NCBI GenBank assembly: GCA_011051635.1
Contig: DRKV01000192.1
Span: 1 to 11,617 of the forward strand
Direction of reading: 5' to 3'
Length of the DNA stretch: 11,617 bases
Origin: Chloroflexota bacterium
Lineage (GTDB): Bacteria > Chloroflexota > Anaerolineae > Anaerolineales > DRKV01
Shown here piece by piece: positions 1-7,207 of this stretch. Both the position numbers and the translations under genes were made by a program. The notes below the pieces were generated by a model. That model had not been told where the DNA came from and did no database searches. It saw nothing but the letters and a program-made list of their open reading frames with translations. How positions within the stretch are numbered: the stretch's first letter is position 1; the number at the start of each line of letters is the position of its first letter.

Positions 1-912
1 GCCGACGAAACCGCCACAATGGCCGATTACATCCTGCCCGACCACACGGGGCTGGAATCCTGGGGGTCCCAGCGAGCCTCTGCGGGGGGAGACCGGGTGG
101 CGCTCTCCAGTTTCCAGCCGGTAGTCGTTCCGGTTTTCGATACCCGCTCTACGGCGGATGTCTTCCTGGCGGCTATCCAGGGGATGGGCGGCGCAATCGC
201 CGAACAAATCCCCTATCAGGACGAGGTGGCCTTCATCAAATCCCGCCTGGAGAAACTGGTGGGCGAGGAAGGCTTCTACGCCGCGCCGGAGAGCAACACC
301 CTGTGGGCGCGCTGGCTGCAAGTAGGCGGCTGGTGGGAAAAAGAGCGCGACCTGCTCCCCCCGGATGTCAAACAGGCTCGTTCCGTGCTTTCCAAGACCG
401 CGGCGCAAGTCCCCGAAGCCGAATTTTCCGGTGCGGGGGAAGCCTACCCCTTCTATCTGGTCGCTTATCCCTCCCCGAATCTGGGGGACGGCAGGGCGGC
501 GAACAACCCCTGGCTGCAAGAGACCCCCGACCCCACCACTACGGTGATGTGGAACTCGTGGATTGAACTCAACCCCGAAACCGCCCTGGAACTGGGTGTG
601 CGGGATGACGACGTCGTGCGGGTCATCTCGCCCGTCGGGGAGGTGCGTGCCGTGGTGTACGTTTACCCCGCCATCCGTCCCGATACGGTGGCTATCCCCA
701 TCGGACAGGGGCACACCGCCCTGGGACGCTACGCCAAAAATCGGGGCTGCAACCCCCTGCAATTGCTGGATATTCAATCCAACGCCGCCGGCGATTTGGC
801 CTTCGCGGCCACCCGCGTCAAGATTGTGCCCACTGGCGAGACCTATCAACTGGCCCGCATGGAAGACCGTGTCGGAGTGTACGGTGACCGCTATGGAGAG
901 TTGTACCGATGA
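1..912 (+). CDS. actB: ACIII molybdopterin-oxidoreductase-like subunit ActB1, C-terminal part (5' truncated by window)
   Basis: The frame is open from base 1, with six codons before the first ATG at 19, so the gene starts upstream; about 303 C-terminal residues are visible. The first visible stretch (ADYILPDHTGLESWG) is typical of the MopB/DMSO-reductase superfamily, and the last ~150 residues (from EAYPFYLVAYPSP through the GQGHTALGRYAKNRGCNP segment) match the molybdopterin-dinucleotide-binding domain of that superfamily. In alternative complex III this subunit keeps the fold but is known to lack the molybdenum cofactor; whether that holds here cannot be judged from the C-terminus alone. 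The stop overlaps the next gene's start as ATGA (909-912), so the two halves of what is one fused ActB in many ACIII complexes are separate genes here. Alternatives: a catalytic polysulfide- or tetrathionate-reductase-like enzyme, made less likely by the ActC/ActD/ActE neighbours. Confidence 0.85.
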   Translation, partial: ADETATMADYILPDHTGLESWGSQRASAGGDRVALSSFQPVVVPVFDTRSTADVFLAAIQGMGGAIAEQIPYQDEVAFIKSRLEKLVGEEGFYAAPESNTLWARWLQVGGWWEKERDLLPPDVKQARSVLSKTAAQVPEAEFSGAGEAYPFYLVAYPSPNLGDGRAANNPWLQETPDPTTTVMWNSWIELNPETALELGVRDDDVVRVISPVGEVRAVVYVYPAIRPDTVAIPIGQGHTALGRYAKNRGCNPLQLLDIQSNAAGDLAFAATRVKIVPTGETYQLARMEDRVGVYGDRYGELYR

Positions 913-1622
913 GTGAAGCAGCCAAAGAAAAATGGGGAATGGTGATAGACCTGGATGCCTGCGACGGCTGCCAGGCGTGCGTGACGGCCTGCTCGCTGGA
1001 GAACAACGTGGCTTTTGCAGGCGAAGAATCCGTCGCTTACGGGCACGGAATGCACTGGTTGCGCATTCAACGCTACTGGGAAGGGGAATATCCCAACATC
1101 ACAGCGCGCTACCGCCCGGTGATGTGCCAGCAATGCGGCGCAGCGCCTTGCGAACCGGTCTGCCCCGTGTTTGCCACCTACCACAGCGAGGCCGAGCAAA
1201 TCAACGTGCAGGTGTACAACCGCTGCATCGGAACTCGCTATTGTGCCAACAACTGCCCCTACGAGGCGCGCACCTTCAACTGGTTCGATTTCGAGTGGCC
1301 GGAGCCGCTCAATGCCCAACTCAACCCCGATGTGACCGTGCGCCGCCGGGGCATCATGGAAAAATGCACCTTTTGCATCCAGCGCATCCGCCGCGCTGAG
1401 GAGGATGCCAAAGCAGAGGGCCGCGAGGTCGCCGATGGGGAAGTACAGCCCGCCTGCGCCCAATCCTGTCCCACCCAGGCCATCGTCTTCGGCAACCTGG
1501 CCGACCCGGAGAGCAAGGTCAGCCGCCTGGCACGCAGCGCCCGGGCCGAGAAACTGCTCGAAGACCTGGGCACCGAACCCAAAGTCATCTATCTGAAGGG
1601 AGGTAGCGACCGTGACCGCTAA
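909..1622 (+). CDS. actB: ACIII iron-sulfur subunit ActB2 (four-cluster ferredoxin-like)
   Basis: This 237-residue protein has the DmsB/NrfC-type electron-transfer fold. Cysteines fall in four groups: C18-C21-C24-C28; C73-C76-C81-C85; C106-C112-C116; C153-C156-C183-C187. In the third group the second Cys is Thr109 (RCIGTRYCANNCPY), leaving 15 cluster ligands. That is consistent with three [4Fe-4S] and one [3Fe-4S] cluster, the arrangement known for ActB of ACIII. It would carry electrons from quinol oxidised at the membrane subunit towards the cytochrome subunits. No twin-arginine signal is visible, as expected if the partner subunit carries export information. The ATG overlaps the upstream stop (ATGA) and the 3' end overlaps the next gene by 11 nt, which implies translational coupling. 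Confidence 0.9.
   Translation: MSEAAKEKWGMVIDLDACDGCQACVTACSLENNVAFAGEESVAYGHGMHWLRIQRYWEGEYPNITARYRPVMCQQCGAAPCEPVCPVFATYHSEAEQINVQVYNRCIGTRYCANNCPYEARTFNWFDFEWPEPLNAQLNPDVTVRRRGIMEKCTFCIQRIRRAEEDAKAEGREVADGEVQPACAQSCPTQAIVFGNLADPESKVSRLARSARAEKLLEDLGTEPKVIYLKGGSDRDR
1596..1604 (+). promoter_or_regulatory. Strong ribosome binding site that fixes the GTG start of actC
   Basis: AAGGGAGGT lies inside the end of the iron-sulfur gene, 7 nt before the GTG at 1612. This near-consensus Shine-Dalgarno supports a GTG start and an 11-nt overlap with the upstream gene, rather than a later ATG. Confidence 0.75.
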
Positions 1623-3054
1623 CATTCCGGCAATCCCCCTCGGAGATGCCCACCACGATGCGGAAGCCGAATACCGCGAAGAGCATCTCATGCTGGACCC
1701 TCGCCCCCGCGAGGAAATGAACAATATGGTGCTGGAATCCATGCGCGATAAGTCCCTGTCGTTTTGGGTTACCGCCGGCGTGCTGGGAATGCTGGTTGCG
1801 GTGGCCCTCTTCGGGGCCTGGGGCTACATGATTGCCAACGGCATGGGCGTCACCGGCATCCGCCGCCCGGTCTTTTGGGGCGTGTTCATCGCCAACTTCG
1901 TTTTCTGGATTGGCATCAGCCACGCGGGAACCTTCGTCTCGGCCATCCTGCGGGTTTTCAAGGCCGAGTTCCGCCGCCCCTTCACGCGGGCCGCGGAGTT
2001 GATGACCACCTTCGGGCTGGCCGCCGCCGGTCTCTATCCTCTCATCCACCTGGGGCGCACCTGGCGCTTCTACTGGATGATTCCCTACCCCAACCAGCGT
2101 TGGCTGTGGCCTAACTTCCATTCCCCCCTGGTGTGGGACATGATTGCCATTACCACCTACCTCTTGAGCAGCACGATGTACCTCTACCTGCCGCTCATCC
2201 CCGACCTGGCAATGGCACGTGACCACTCGGAGGGTTGGGCCAAGAAAATCTACGGCTGGCTGGCAATGGGCTGGCGCGGCACCGAGGCTGAGTTCCGCCA
2301 CCTGAATACGGCCATCAACATCTTCGCCTTCGCCATCATCCCGGTCATGTTCTCGGTACACACCATCGTGGCCTGGGACTTCGCGGTCTCCAAAGTTGTC
2401 GGATGGCACTCGACCGTTTTCGGGCCGTACTTCGTGACGGGGGCTATTCTCTCCGGCGTCTCTGCCGTGACGATGGTGCTGGCGCTCATCCGGGGCACGA
2501 TGAAGAACATGAAATACTTCATCCGCCCCGAACACTTCGACGCCCTCGGCAAACTGGTGCTCATCTTCTCCATGTCCTGGGGGTACTTCTTCTTCAACGA
2601 TTTCAACCTGGAGTGGTACGGCGGGGAGGCCGCCGGGCACGCGGTGATGGAATACCACACGAAAGGCCCCCTGGCGTGGATTTGGTACGGAATGTTGATT
2701 GCCAACCTTATCATCCCCTGGGCAACGCTGTGGAACAAGAACGTCCGCCGCAACCCCTGGGCGATGTTTGTGATTGGCTTCATCATCAACCTGGGGATGT
2801 ACGCCGAGCGCTACATGATTGTGACCTTCGTCCTCAGCCGCGGGCGGATGCCTTTCGATTGGGGCTGGTACAAACCCTCCCTGGTAGAACTGGCCATCAG
2901 TCTGGGCTCGATTGCCCTGTTCCTCTTCCTGTATGTGGTGGCCTCCCGCCTCATCCCTCTCGTTCCCGTCTGGGAGGTGCAGGAGGGCCAACTGGCACAC
3001 ACCCTCCGCAAGATTGGGCGTGCCACCGTCATCTCCGTTAGCGAGTTAGAGTAA
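1612..3054 (+). CDS. actC: ACIII membrane subunit ActC (NrfD/PsrC family)
   Basis: This 480-residue integral membrane protein starts at GTG. After a ~45-residue soluble N-terminus, about ten hydrophobic segments can be seen, the first near 49-77 (LSFWVTAGVLGMLVAVALF) and the last near 435-460. The segment WIGISHAGTFVSAILRVF, followed by AAELMTTFGLAAAGLYPLIHLGR, is the characteristic ActC signature and separates it from short eight-helix NrfD/PsrC proteins. ActC binds and oxidises menaquinol or quinol next to the iron-sulfur subunit and is thought to take part in proton translocation (family knowledge). It sits directly downstream of the Fe-S gene and 13 nt upstream of actD. No second NrfD-type gene (ActF) follows within the operon. 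Confidence 0.92.
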   Translation: MTANIPAIPLGDAHHDAEAEYREEHLMLDPRPREEMNNMVLESMRDKSLSFWVTAGVLGMLVAVALFGAWGYMIANGMGVTGIRRPVFWGVFIANFVFWIGISHAGTFVSAILRVFKAEFRRPFTRAAELMTTFGLAAAGLYPLIHLGRTWRFYWMIPYPNQRWLWPNFHSPLVWDMIAITTYLLSSTMYLYLPLIPDLAMARDHSEGWAKKIYGWLAMGWRGTEAEFRHLNTAINIFAFAIIPVMFSVHTIVAWDFAVSKVVGWHSTVFGPYFVTGAILSGVSAVTMVLALIRGTMKNMKYFIRPEHFDALGKLVLIFSMSWGYFFFNDFNLEWYGGEAAGHAVMEYHTKGPLAWIWYGMLIANLIIPWATLWNKNVRRNPWAMFVIGFIINLGMYAERYMIVTFVLSRGRMPFDWGWYKPSLVELAISLGSIALFLFLYVVASRLIPLVPVWEVQEGQLAHTLRKIGRATVISVSELE

Positions 3055-3067
3055 AGGAACGGAAGCG

Positions 3068-3598
3068 ATGAGCGAAAAAAGCACACACGCACACATGGCG
3101 GTATTCGCCAAAATAGACCACATCGCCGAGGCCCTGGAACGCCTGCGGGAGTTTGGCATCCAGGAAAAGGACATGTCCGTCATTTCGGGGTATCCGATTT
3201 CCGATGAGATGCTGGGCCGCCCGATGGTTTGGAGCAACGTCCCTAAAATCGCCATGGGGGGCTTCATCGGGGCTTTCATCATCAGCATCGCCCTTAACTG
3301 GGGCACGCCGCTGCTGTATCCCATCCACGTCGGCGGCCAGCCCCTTTTGCCCGTCCCCCCCACCATCATCCTGACTTTTGAAATCAGCATGTTGGGGTTG
3401 ATGTTGAGTACCTTCCTGGGCGTTCTGTGGGAAAGTCTGTTTCCCTCCTACGGGCCGAAGATTTATCACCCCGACGTCAGCCACGGCAAAATCGGCCTGG
3501 TATTCACTTGCCCTGACGACCAGTGCGCGGCCATCCACAAGGCGCTCACGGAAGCCGGAGCGGAGTGGGTACGGCAGATGGAGGCAAAGCCCCTATGA
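3068..3598 (+). CDS. actD: ACIII subunit ActD (DUF3341)
   Basis: This 176-residue protein has a soluble N-terminal domain (1-55) containing the DUF3341-like stretch AVFAKIDHIAEALERLREFG, which resembles a small ferredoxin-like alpha/beta module. Two transmembrane helices follow near 60-78 and 98-122, then a short C-terminal soluble domain with a 'GKIGLVFTCPDD' strand. That is the standard layout of ActD, a structural subunit of ACIII that contacts the NrfD subunits and carries no cofactor. The stop codon overlaps the next start as ATGA at 3595-3598, so it is translationally coupled to the cytochrome gene. Length is normal for the family. Confidence 0.9.
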   Translation: MSEKSTHAHMAVFAKIDHIAEALERLREFGIQEKDMSVISGYPISDEMLGRPMVWSNVPKIAMGGFIGAFIISIALNWGTPLLYPIHVGGQPLLPVPPTIILTFEISMLGLMLSTFLGVLWESLFPSYGPKIYHPDVSHGKIGLVFTCPDDQCAAIHKALTEAGAEWVRQMEAKPL

Positions 3599-4650
3599 AA
3601 GACATCCTGCGTCACCCCATGATGATATTGTTCATCGCCGTCGGCGTCCTGCTGGCGGGCGGTCTGCTGATAACCTACGAAATCATCCAGTTGGATTGGC
3701 TCAGTTTCATGGAAGTGCAGCCCGCTTACCGTCCGATGGAAGCGCCCCTCCCGGTTCCGGCGGATTCCATCCCCGTGGACGGGCCTGTCTTCATCGAGGG
3801 GCTTGGCTCTCCCGACAACCCCGTGGAAGCCGATGAGACCTCCTTGCAGCGCGGCCAGATTCTCTACGCCCTGAACTGCGCCGTTTGCCACGGGCCCGGC
3901 GGCAAGGGCGACGGCCCCATGGCGGAGCACTTGCAGACGCCCCCTGAAGACCTGACCGGCCCCGCCGTGACGGACAGCAGCGACGGGACCCTCTTCCTGG
4001 TGATTACCAACGGAGTCCCCGGAAGTATGCCCGCCTTGCGGGAGAACCTGACCCCCCGCGAGCGCTGGGACCTCGTCAACTACCTCAAGAGCGGGAATAT
4101 GACTCCTCCCGAGGTGGTTTCTGCCGCCCTGAAAGGGGAGCGCACCCCCATGCCGACTCTCGTCCCCGCCACCATGCCCCCGCCCGACCTGACCGGGGCA
4201 GCCGGGCCTCCCAGGTGCCGCATCGGGGCGATTGACCTGCTCGGCCTGTGGGTGGGAGCGGGAACCCCCAAAGACGACCCCTTCCCCTTCACCGACGCGG
4301 ACGGCAAAGATTGCCAGGCCACTTTTGCCGAAGACATACGGCCCCTGTTTACCGAATCCAACCTGTGGTACTCCGGAGCGGTGGCCTGCTCCACCTGTCA
4401 CCACAGCGAGGTGGGGACGGCTTCGGCCAACATGGATTTGAGCAGTTACGAGGGCATCCTGGCCGGTTCCTACCGCAGCGATGCGGCATCTTCGGGCAAC
4501 GACATCCTGGGCAGCGGCGACTGGGCACAGGCTATCCTGTTTGAGAAACTGCGCACCGGGCAGATGCCGCTGGGCCGCCCGGCCAGCATCCCGATTGACG
4601 ACCACGGCCCCATCATCTCTGCGGGTACAGAGGTGCAAAAAGCCCCGTAA
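3595..4650 (+). CDS. actE: Membrane-anchored dihaem cytochrome c, ActE-like
   Basis: The start chosen is the ATG overlapping the actD stop; an in-frame ATG at 3523 would add 24 unlike residues inside actD. The product has 351 residues. Residues 9-27 form an N-terminal signal anchor without a lipobox Cys. The region at 38-60 (MEVQPAYRPMEAPLPVPADS) resembles ActE leaders. Domain 1 is a class I cytochrome c with CAVCH (C95, C98, H99) and a likely Met145 ligand (GSMPALRE). A Pro-rich linker (about 183-205) leads to domain 2 with CSTCH (C265, C268, H269) and possible Met324 (GQMPLGRP); its MDLSSYEGILAG segment resembles cytochrome domains of planctomycete type. Typical ActE is monohaem and near 200 residues, so the second haem domain is an extension. 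It would pass electrons from the complex to a soluble carrier or oxidase outside the membrane. Confidence 0.88.
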   Translation: MKDILRHPMMILFIAVGVLLAGGLLITYEIIQLDWLSFMEVQPAYRPMEAPLPVPADSIPVDGPVFIEGLGSPDNPVEADETSLQRGQILYALNCAVCHGPGGKGDGPMAEHLQTPPEDLTGPAVTDSSDGTLFLVITNGVPGSMPALRENLTPRERWDLVNYLKSGNMTPPEVVSAALKGERTPMPTLVPATMPPPDLTGAAGPPRCRIGAIDLLGLWVGAGTPKDDPFPFTDADGKDCQATFAEDIRPLFTESNLWYSGAVACSTCHHSEVGTASANMDLSSYEGILAGSYRSDAASSGNDILGSGDWAQAILFEKLRTGQMPLGRPASIPIDDHGPIISAGTEVQKAP

Positions 4651-4658
4651 AAGACAAA

Positions 4659-4691
4659 AGACCTGACGGGTTTGCCAGCCTCGTCAGGTCT
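4659..4691 (+). repeat. Hairpin of the GACCTGAC palindrome family after the act operon
   Basis: GACCTGACG (4660-4668) pairs exactly with CGTCAGGTC (4682-4690), and A4659-T4691 extends it to 10 bp; the loop is GC-rich. It begins 9 nt after the actE stop. There is no T-run behind it, so it may stabilise the mRNA end or be a dispersed repeat rather than the terminator. The core recurs in the palindrome at 5492-5527. Confidence 0.7.
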
Positions 4692-4704
4692 CTATGAGAA
4701 CCCG

Positions 4705-4740
4705 AAAAACAGCGGAGCGCAAATCCCCGCTGTTTTTTTT
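4705..4740. terminator. Bidirectional intrinsic terminator between converging operons
   Basis: AAAAACAGCGG (4705-4715) pairs with CCGCTGTTTTT (4727-4737), an 11-bp stem with an 11-nt loop. On the plus strand it ends in eight T (4733-4740). On the minus strand the complement of the five A gives a T-run, so it can also stop the epimerase transcript, whose stop codon is at 4760-4762. Confidence 0.85.
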
Positions 4741-4759
4741 GTTGTCGTGTCTTGCCGCC

Positions 4760-5167
4760 TCAGGCGGGCAGTTCGTACAACTCCACCAGGACGCCGAAGG
4801 CGCTGCGCGGGTGGATGAAGGCGTAGCGCGTGCCGTCTTCCCGCTCCCGCGGGGCCTCGGTGATGAGTTCCACGCCCTGCGCCTTGAGACGCTCCAGGGT
4901 GGCCTCGATGTCCGGCACTTGCAGGCAGACGTGGTGCATCCCCGCGCCGCGTTTGGCGAGGTAACGTCCCAGACCGGAATCCGCCGCGGTGGGGCGCACG
5001 AGTTCGATTTCGCTTTCCCCCACGGGCAAAAAGGCTATCTCTGCCTGCTCGGTGGGGTTTTCCTGCCGATGGGAGACTTCCAATCCCAGGGCATCGCGCC
5101 AGAAGGTCAGGGCCGCGTCAATATCGTCGGTGATGAGGGCCAGATGGTGAAGGCGAGTCGGTTTCAT
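4760..5167 (-). CDS. mce: Methylmalonyl-CoA epimerase
   Basis: This 135-residue protein belongs to the glyoxalase/vicinal-oxygen-chelate superfamily. It interconverts (S)- and (R)-methylmalonyl-CoA, feeding the mutase encoded on the same strand. The N-terminus MKPTRLHHLALITDDIDAAL and the later GAGMHHVCLQVPDIEATLERL are the two half-domain starts typical of this enzyme, supplying metal-binding His near residues 8 and 79; the C-terminal VLVELYEL supplies the Glu ligand near 129. Length is normal. The ATG at 5167 is chosen because homology begins there; the frame stays open to 5380 but that part translates a tandem repeat and the neighbouring gene's antisense. No Shine-Dalgarno is visible before the ATG, where an 8-bp tandem repeat lies instead. 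It is the last gene of the minus-strand group and ends against the bidirectional terminator. Confidence 0.9.
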   Translation of the reverse strand: MKPTRLHHLALITDDIDAALTFWRDALGLEVSHRQENPTEQAEIAFLPVGESEIELVRPTAADSGLGRYLAKRGAGMHHVCLQVPDIEATLERLKAQGVELITEAPREREDGTRYAFIHPRSAFGVLVELYELPA

Positions 5168-5173
5168 GGGAGG

Positions 5174-5205
5174 GTAGTCGCGTAGTCGCGTGGTCGGGTA
5201 GTCGC
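5174..5205. repeat. Four tandem copies of an 8-bp unit (GTAGTCGC)
   Basis: Units begin at 5174, 5182, 5190 and 5198 in exact 8-bp phase. Three are GTAGTCGC and the third is GTGGTCGG. The array ends 6 nt before the epimerase start on the minus strand, in the place of its ribosome binding site. Confidence 0.85.
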
Positions 5206-5215
5206 GGGGTTGTGG

Positions 5216-5235
5216 GACAACTGCTCGCAGTTGTC
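5216..5235. terminator. Short perfect hairpin abutting the small membrane gene
   Basis: GACAACTGC (5216-5224) and GCAGTTGTC (5227-5235) form a 9-bp stem with a 2-base gap, directly next to the stop codon of the 82-residue gene on the minus strand (5236-5238). There is no clear T-run on the minus side, so termination is uncertain; mRNA end protection is as likely. Confidence 0.45.
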
Positions 5236-5484
5236 TTACATTTTGAAGAAGCGGTAGAGCAGCCAGCCTACGGCGGCGAGGAGCAGGAGGAGCACGGGCA
5301 GCGTCCCCCAGGCAAAACGGTAACTGACGCCGACGAGCGGGGTCAGCCAGGAGAGGAGTACCATCACCGGAGCGCGCCACACCAGACGGTAGGCCGGGTG
5401 TGGAACGACGGGGGCGTATTCCAAGGGAAGCAGGGGGAGGAAGAGAAGCAGGAGGACGAGAAGGAGGTAAGCGATTCTTTTCAT
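5236..5484 (-). CDS. Small hypothetical membrane protein (82 residues)
   Basis: The frame runs from ATG at 5484 to TAA at 5236-5238. After MKRIAY comes a Leu-rich segment (7-20), then a Pro/aromatic stretch (EYAPVVPHPAYRLVWRAP), a second hydrophobic segment about 38-52, a third about 59-76, and a positively charged end (YRFFKM). This predicts two or three membrane helices. I do not recognise a family. No strong ribosome binding site is visible. The gene is bracketed by a palindrome at 5492-5527 and a hairpin at 5216-5235, between mutase and epimerase. The frame stays open much further upstream, antisense-free but overlapping the mutase in another frame, so the start rests on the MKR-hydrophobic pattern. 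It could be a genuine peptide of the operon or a chance frame; the membrane pattern favours the first. Confidence 0.55.
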   Translation of the reverse strand: MKRIAYLLLVLLLLFLPLLPLEYAPVVPHPAYRLVWRAPVMVLLSWLTPLVGVSYRFAWGTLPVLLLLLAAVGWLLYRFFKM

Positions 5485-5491
5485 GCCAGTT

Positions 5492-5527
5492 GCAGACCTG
5501 TCAGGTCTGCGAGACCTGACAGGTTTC
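5492..5527. repeat. Double palindrome of the GACCTGAC family between mutase and small membrane gene
   Basis: Bases 5492-5510 are a perfect palindrome with 9-bp arms around one base (GCAGACCTG / CAGGTCTGC). Bases 5511-5527 are an imperfect copy. The two halves can also fold on each other: 5494-5508 pairs with 5512-5526 over 15 bp with one G-T pair and a 3-nt loop. There is no T-run on the minus strand after it, so it is not a standard intrinsic terminator. It shares its core with the hairpin at 4659-4691. Confidence 0.8.
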
Positions 5528-5542
5528 GGATGGTGGCAGGTC

Positions 5543-7201
5543 TCAGAAGGCCGCGGGAGGCTGGTACTCGCCCCAGACATCCCGCAGGACGCCAGTGATT
5601 TCGCCCAGGGTGACATCGTTCTCCACGCAGGTGATGAACAGGGGCAGGAGAGGGGCATCCCCGCGGGCAGCGGCTTCCACCTGGGAAAGGAGAGCGGCCA
5701 CCTTGCGGGGGTCACGGCGCCGGCGCAGAGCAGCCAGGCGGGCGCGCTGCCCCTCCTCAATCGCGGGGTCCACCCGAAGGCGGTCCAGGTCTCCCAGGTC
5801 TTCTTCCACCTGAAAAGCGTTGAGGCCCACAACGACCTGCTCGCCGCGCTCCACGGCCTGCTGGTAGCGGTACGCGGCCTCCTGAATTTCGCCCTGGATG
5901 TAGCCCCGCTCGATGGCCTGAAGCGCCCCGCCCATCTCGTCAATTTTGCGGATGTACTCCAGAGCGCGGTGCTCGATTTCATCGGTCAGATACTCGATGA
6001 GGTAGGAACCGGCCAGGGGGTCAATCGTATCGGCTACGCCGGATTCGTGAGCGATGATTTGCTGCGTGCGCAGAGCGGTACGCACCGATTTCTCGGTGGG
6101 CAGCCAGAGAGCCTCGTCCATGCTGTTGGTGTGCAGGGATTGGGTTCCCCCCAGGACGGCGGAAAGCGCCTGAATGGTGACCCGCACGATGTTGTTCTCC
6201 GGCTGCTGGGCGGTGAGGGTCGAGCCGCCGGTCTGGGTGTGGAAGCGCAGCCGCCACGCTTTGGGGTCTTGCGCCCCGAAACGCTCCCGCATGATGTTCG
6301 CCCACAGGCGGCGGGCGGCGCGGAACTTGGCGACTTCCTCCAGGAAGTTGTTGTGGGCGTTGAAGAAGAAGGACAACTGGCGGGCGAATTTGTCCACTTC
6401 CAGCCCGGCATCCAGAGCAGCCTGGACGTAGGCGATGCCGTCCGCCAGGGTGAAGGCCACCTCCTGCACGGCGGTGGAACCGGCCTCGCGAATGTGGTAG
6501 CCGCTGATGCTGATGGTATTCCAGCGGGGAATCTCGCGTTCGCAATAGGCGAAGAGGTCGGTAATCAGGCGCATGGAGGGGGCCGGCGGGAAGATGTAAG
6601 TGCCGCGGGCGATGTATTCCTTGAGGATGTCGTTCTGGACGGTGCCGCGCAGTTTACGCGGCTCCACCCCCTGCTTTTTGGCGACCGCCACGTACATCGC
6701 CAGCAAAATGGAGGCCGGGGCGTTGATGGTCATGGATGTGGAAACCTTGTCCAGGGGGATGCCGCGGAACAGGGTCTCCATGTCGTCCAGGGAGGAGATG
6801 GAAACGCCCACTTTGCCCACTTCGCCCGCCGCCAGGGGATGGTCGGCGTCGTAGCCAATCTGGGTGGGCAGGTCGAAGGCCACGGAGAGGCCGGTTTGCC
6901 CCTGGGCGAGGAGGTAGCGGTAGCGGGCGTTGGATTCCTCGGCGGTGGCGTAGCCGGCGTACTGGCGCATGGTCCACAGGCGGCCGCGGTACATGGTGGG
7001 CTGCACGCCGCGGGTGTAGGGATACTCCCCGGCGAAGCCCAATTTGTCGGGGTAATCGGGGTCGGGGTCTTCGGGAACCAGCAACGGGGGGAGGGTAATA
7101 CCGGAGGGGGTCTCGAAGGCCGGCTTGCGTTCCGGAAAACGGCTGACCGCCTTGTGGTAGGTGGTTTCCATCCAATGGGCGAGGAGGTCTTTGAGGGTCA
7201 T
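5543..7201 (-). CDS. mcmA: Methylmalonyl-CoA mutase, catalytic (alpha/large) subunit without B12 domain
   Basis: This 552-residue protein covers the substrate-binding TIM barrel only; the C-terminal cobalamin-binding domain with its DxHxxG motif is absent, so a separate small subunit must exist. It converts (R)-methylmalonyl-CoA to succinyl-CoA by a radical rearrangement. Counting from a TTG at 7207 (subtract 2 for the ATG start), the motif RQYAGYATAEESN contains Y83 and ARGTYIFPP contains R201; by alignment from memory these match Tyr89 and Arg207 of the Propionibacterium enzyme, which separate it from isobutyryl-CoA mutase (Phe and Gln). SGYHIREAG contains the active-site Tyr237-His238. I chose ATG at 7201 over the TTG directly after the kinase stop. 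No Shine-Dalgarno precedes it, so translation probably depends on reinitiation after the kinase gene, whose stop lies 6 nt upstream. Confidence 0.93.
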   Translation of the reverse strand: MTLKDLLAHWMETTYHKAVSRFPERKPAFETPSGITLPPLLVPEDPDPDYPDKLGFAGEYPYTRGVQPTMYRGRLWTMRQYAGYATAEESNARYRYLLAQGQTGLSVAFDLPTQIGYDADHPLAAGEVGKVGVSISSLDDMETLFRGIPLDKVSTSMTINAPASILLAMYVAVAKKQGVEPRKLRGTVQNDILKEYIARGTYIFPPAPSMRLITDLFAYCEREIPRWNTISISGYHIREAGSTAVQEVAFTLADGIAYVQAALDAGLEVDKFARQLSFFFNAHNNFLEEVAKFRAARRLWANIMRERFGAQDPKAWRLRFHTQTGGSTLTAQQPENNIVRVTIQALSAVLGGTQSLHTNSMDEALWLPTEKSVRTALRTQQIIAHESGVADTIDPLAGSYLIEYLTDEIEHRALEYIRKIDEMGGALQAIERGYIQGEIQEAAYRYQQAVERGEQVVVGLNAFQVEEDLGDLDRLRVDPAIEEGQRARLAALRRRRDPRKVAALLSQVEAAARGDAPLLPLFITCVENDVTLGEITGVLRDVWGEYQPPAAF

Positions 7202-7207
7202 AGGCAA

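Noticed and set aside
1585..3000. A 471-codon minus-strand open frame opposite actC
   Set aside because: Antisense of a ten-helix membrane protein; the translation is charged low-complexity sequence with no family signature, and the plus-strand gene has clear homology and a strong ribosome binding site.
5168..5380. N-terminal extension of the epimerase to an upstream start at 5380
   Set aside because: The added residues translate the 8-bp tandem array (RDYPTTRLRDYP) and the antisense of the small membrane gene; family homology begins at the ATG at 5167.
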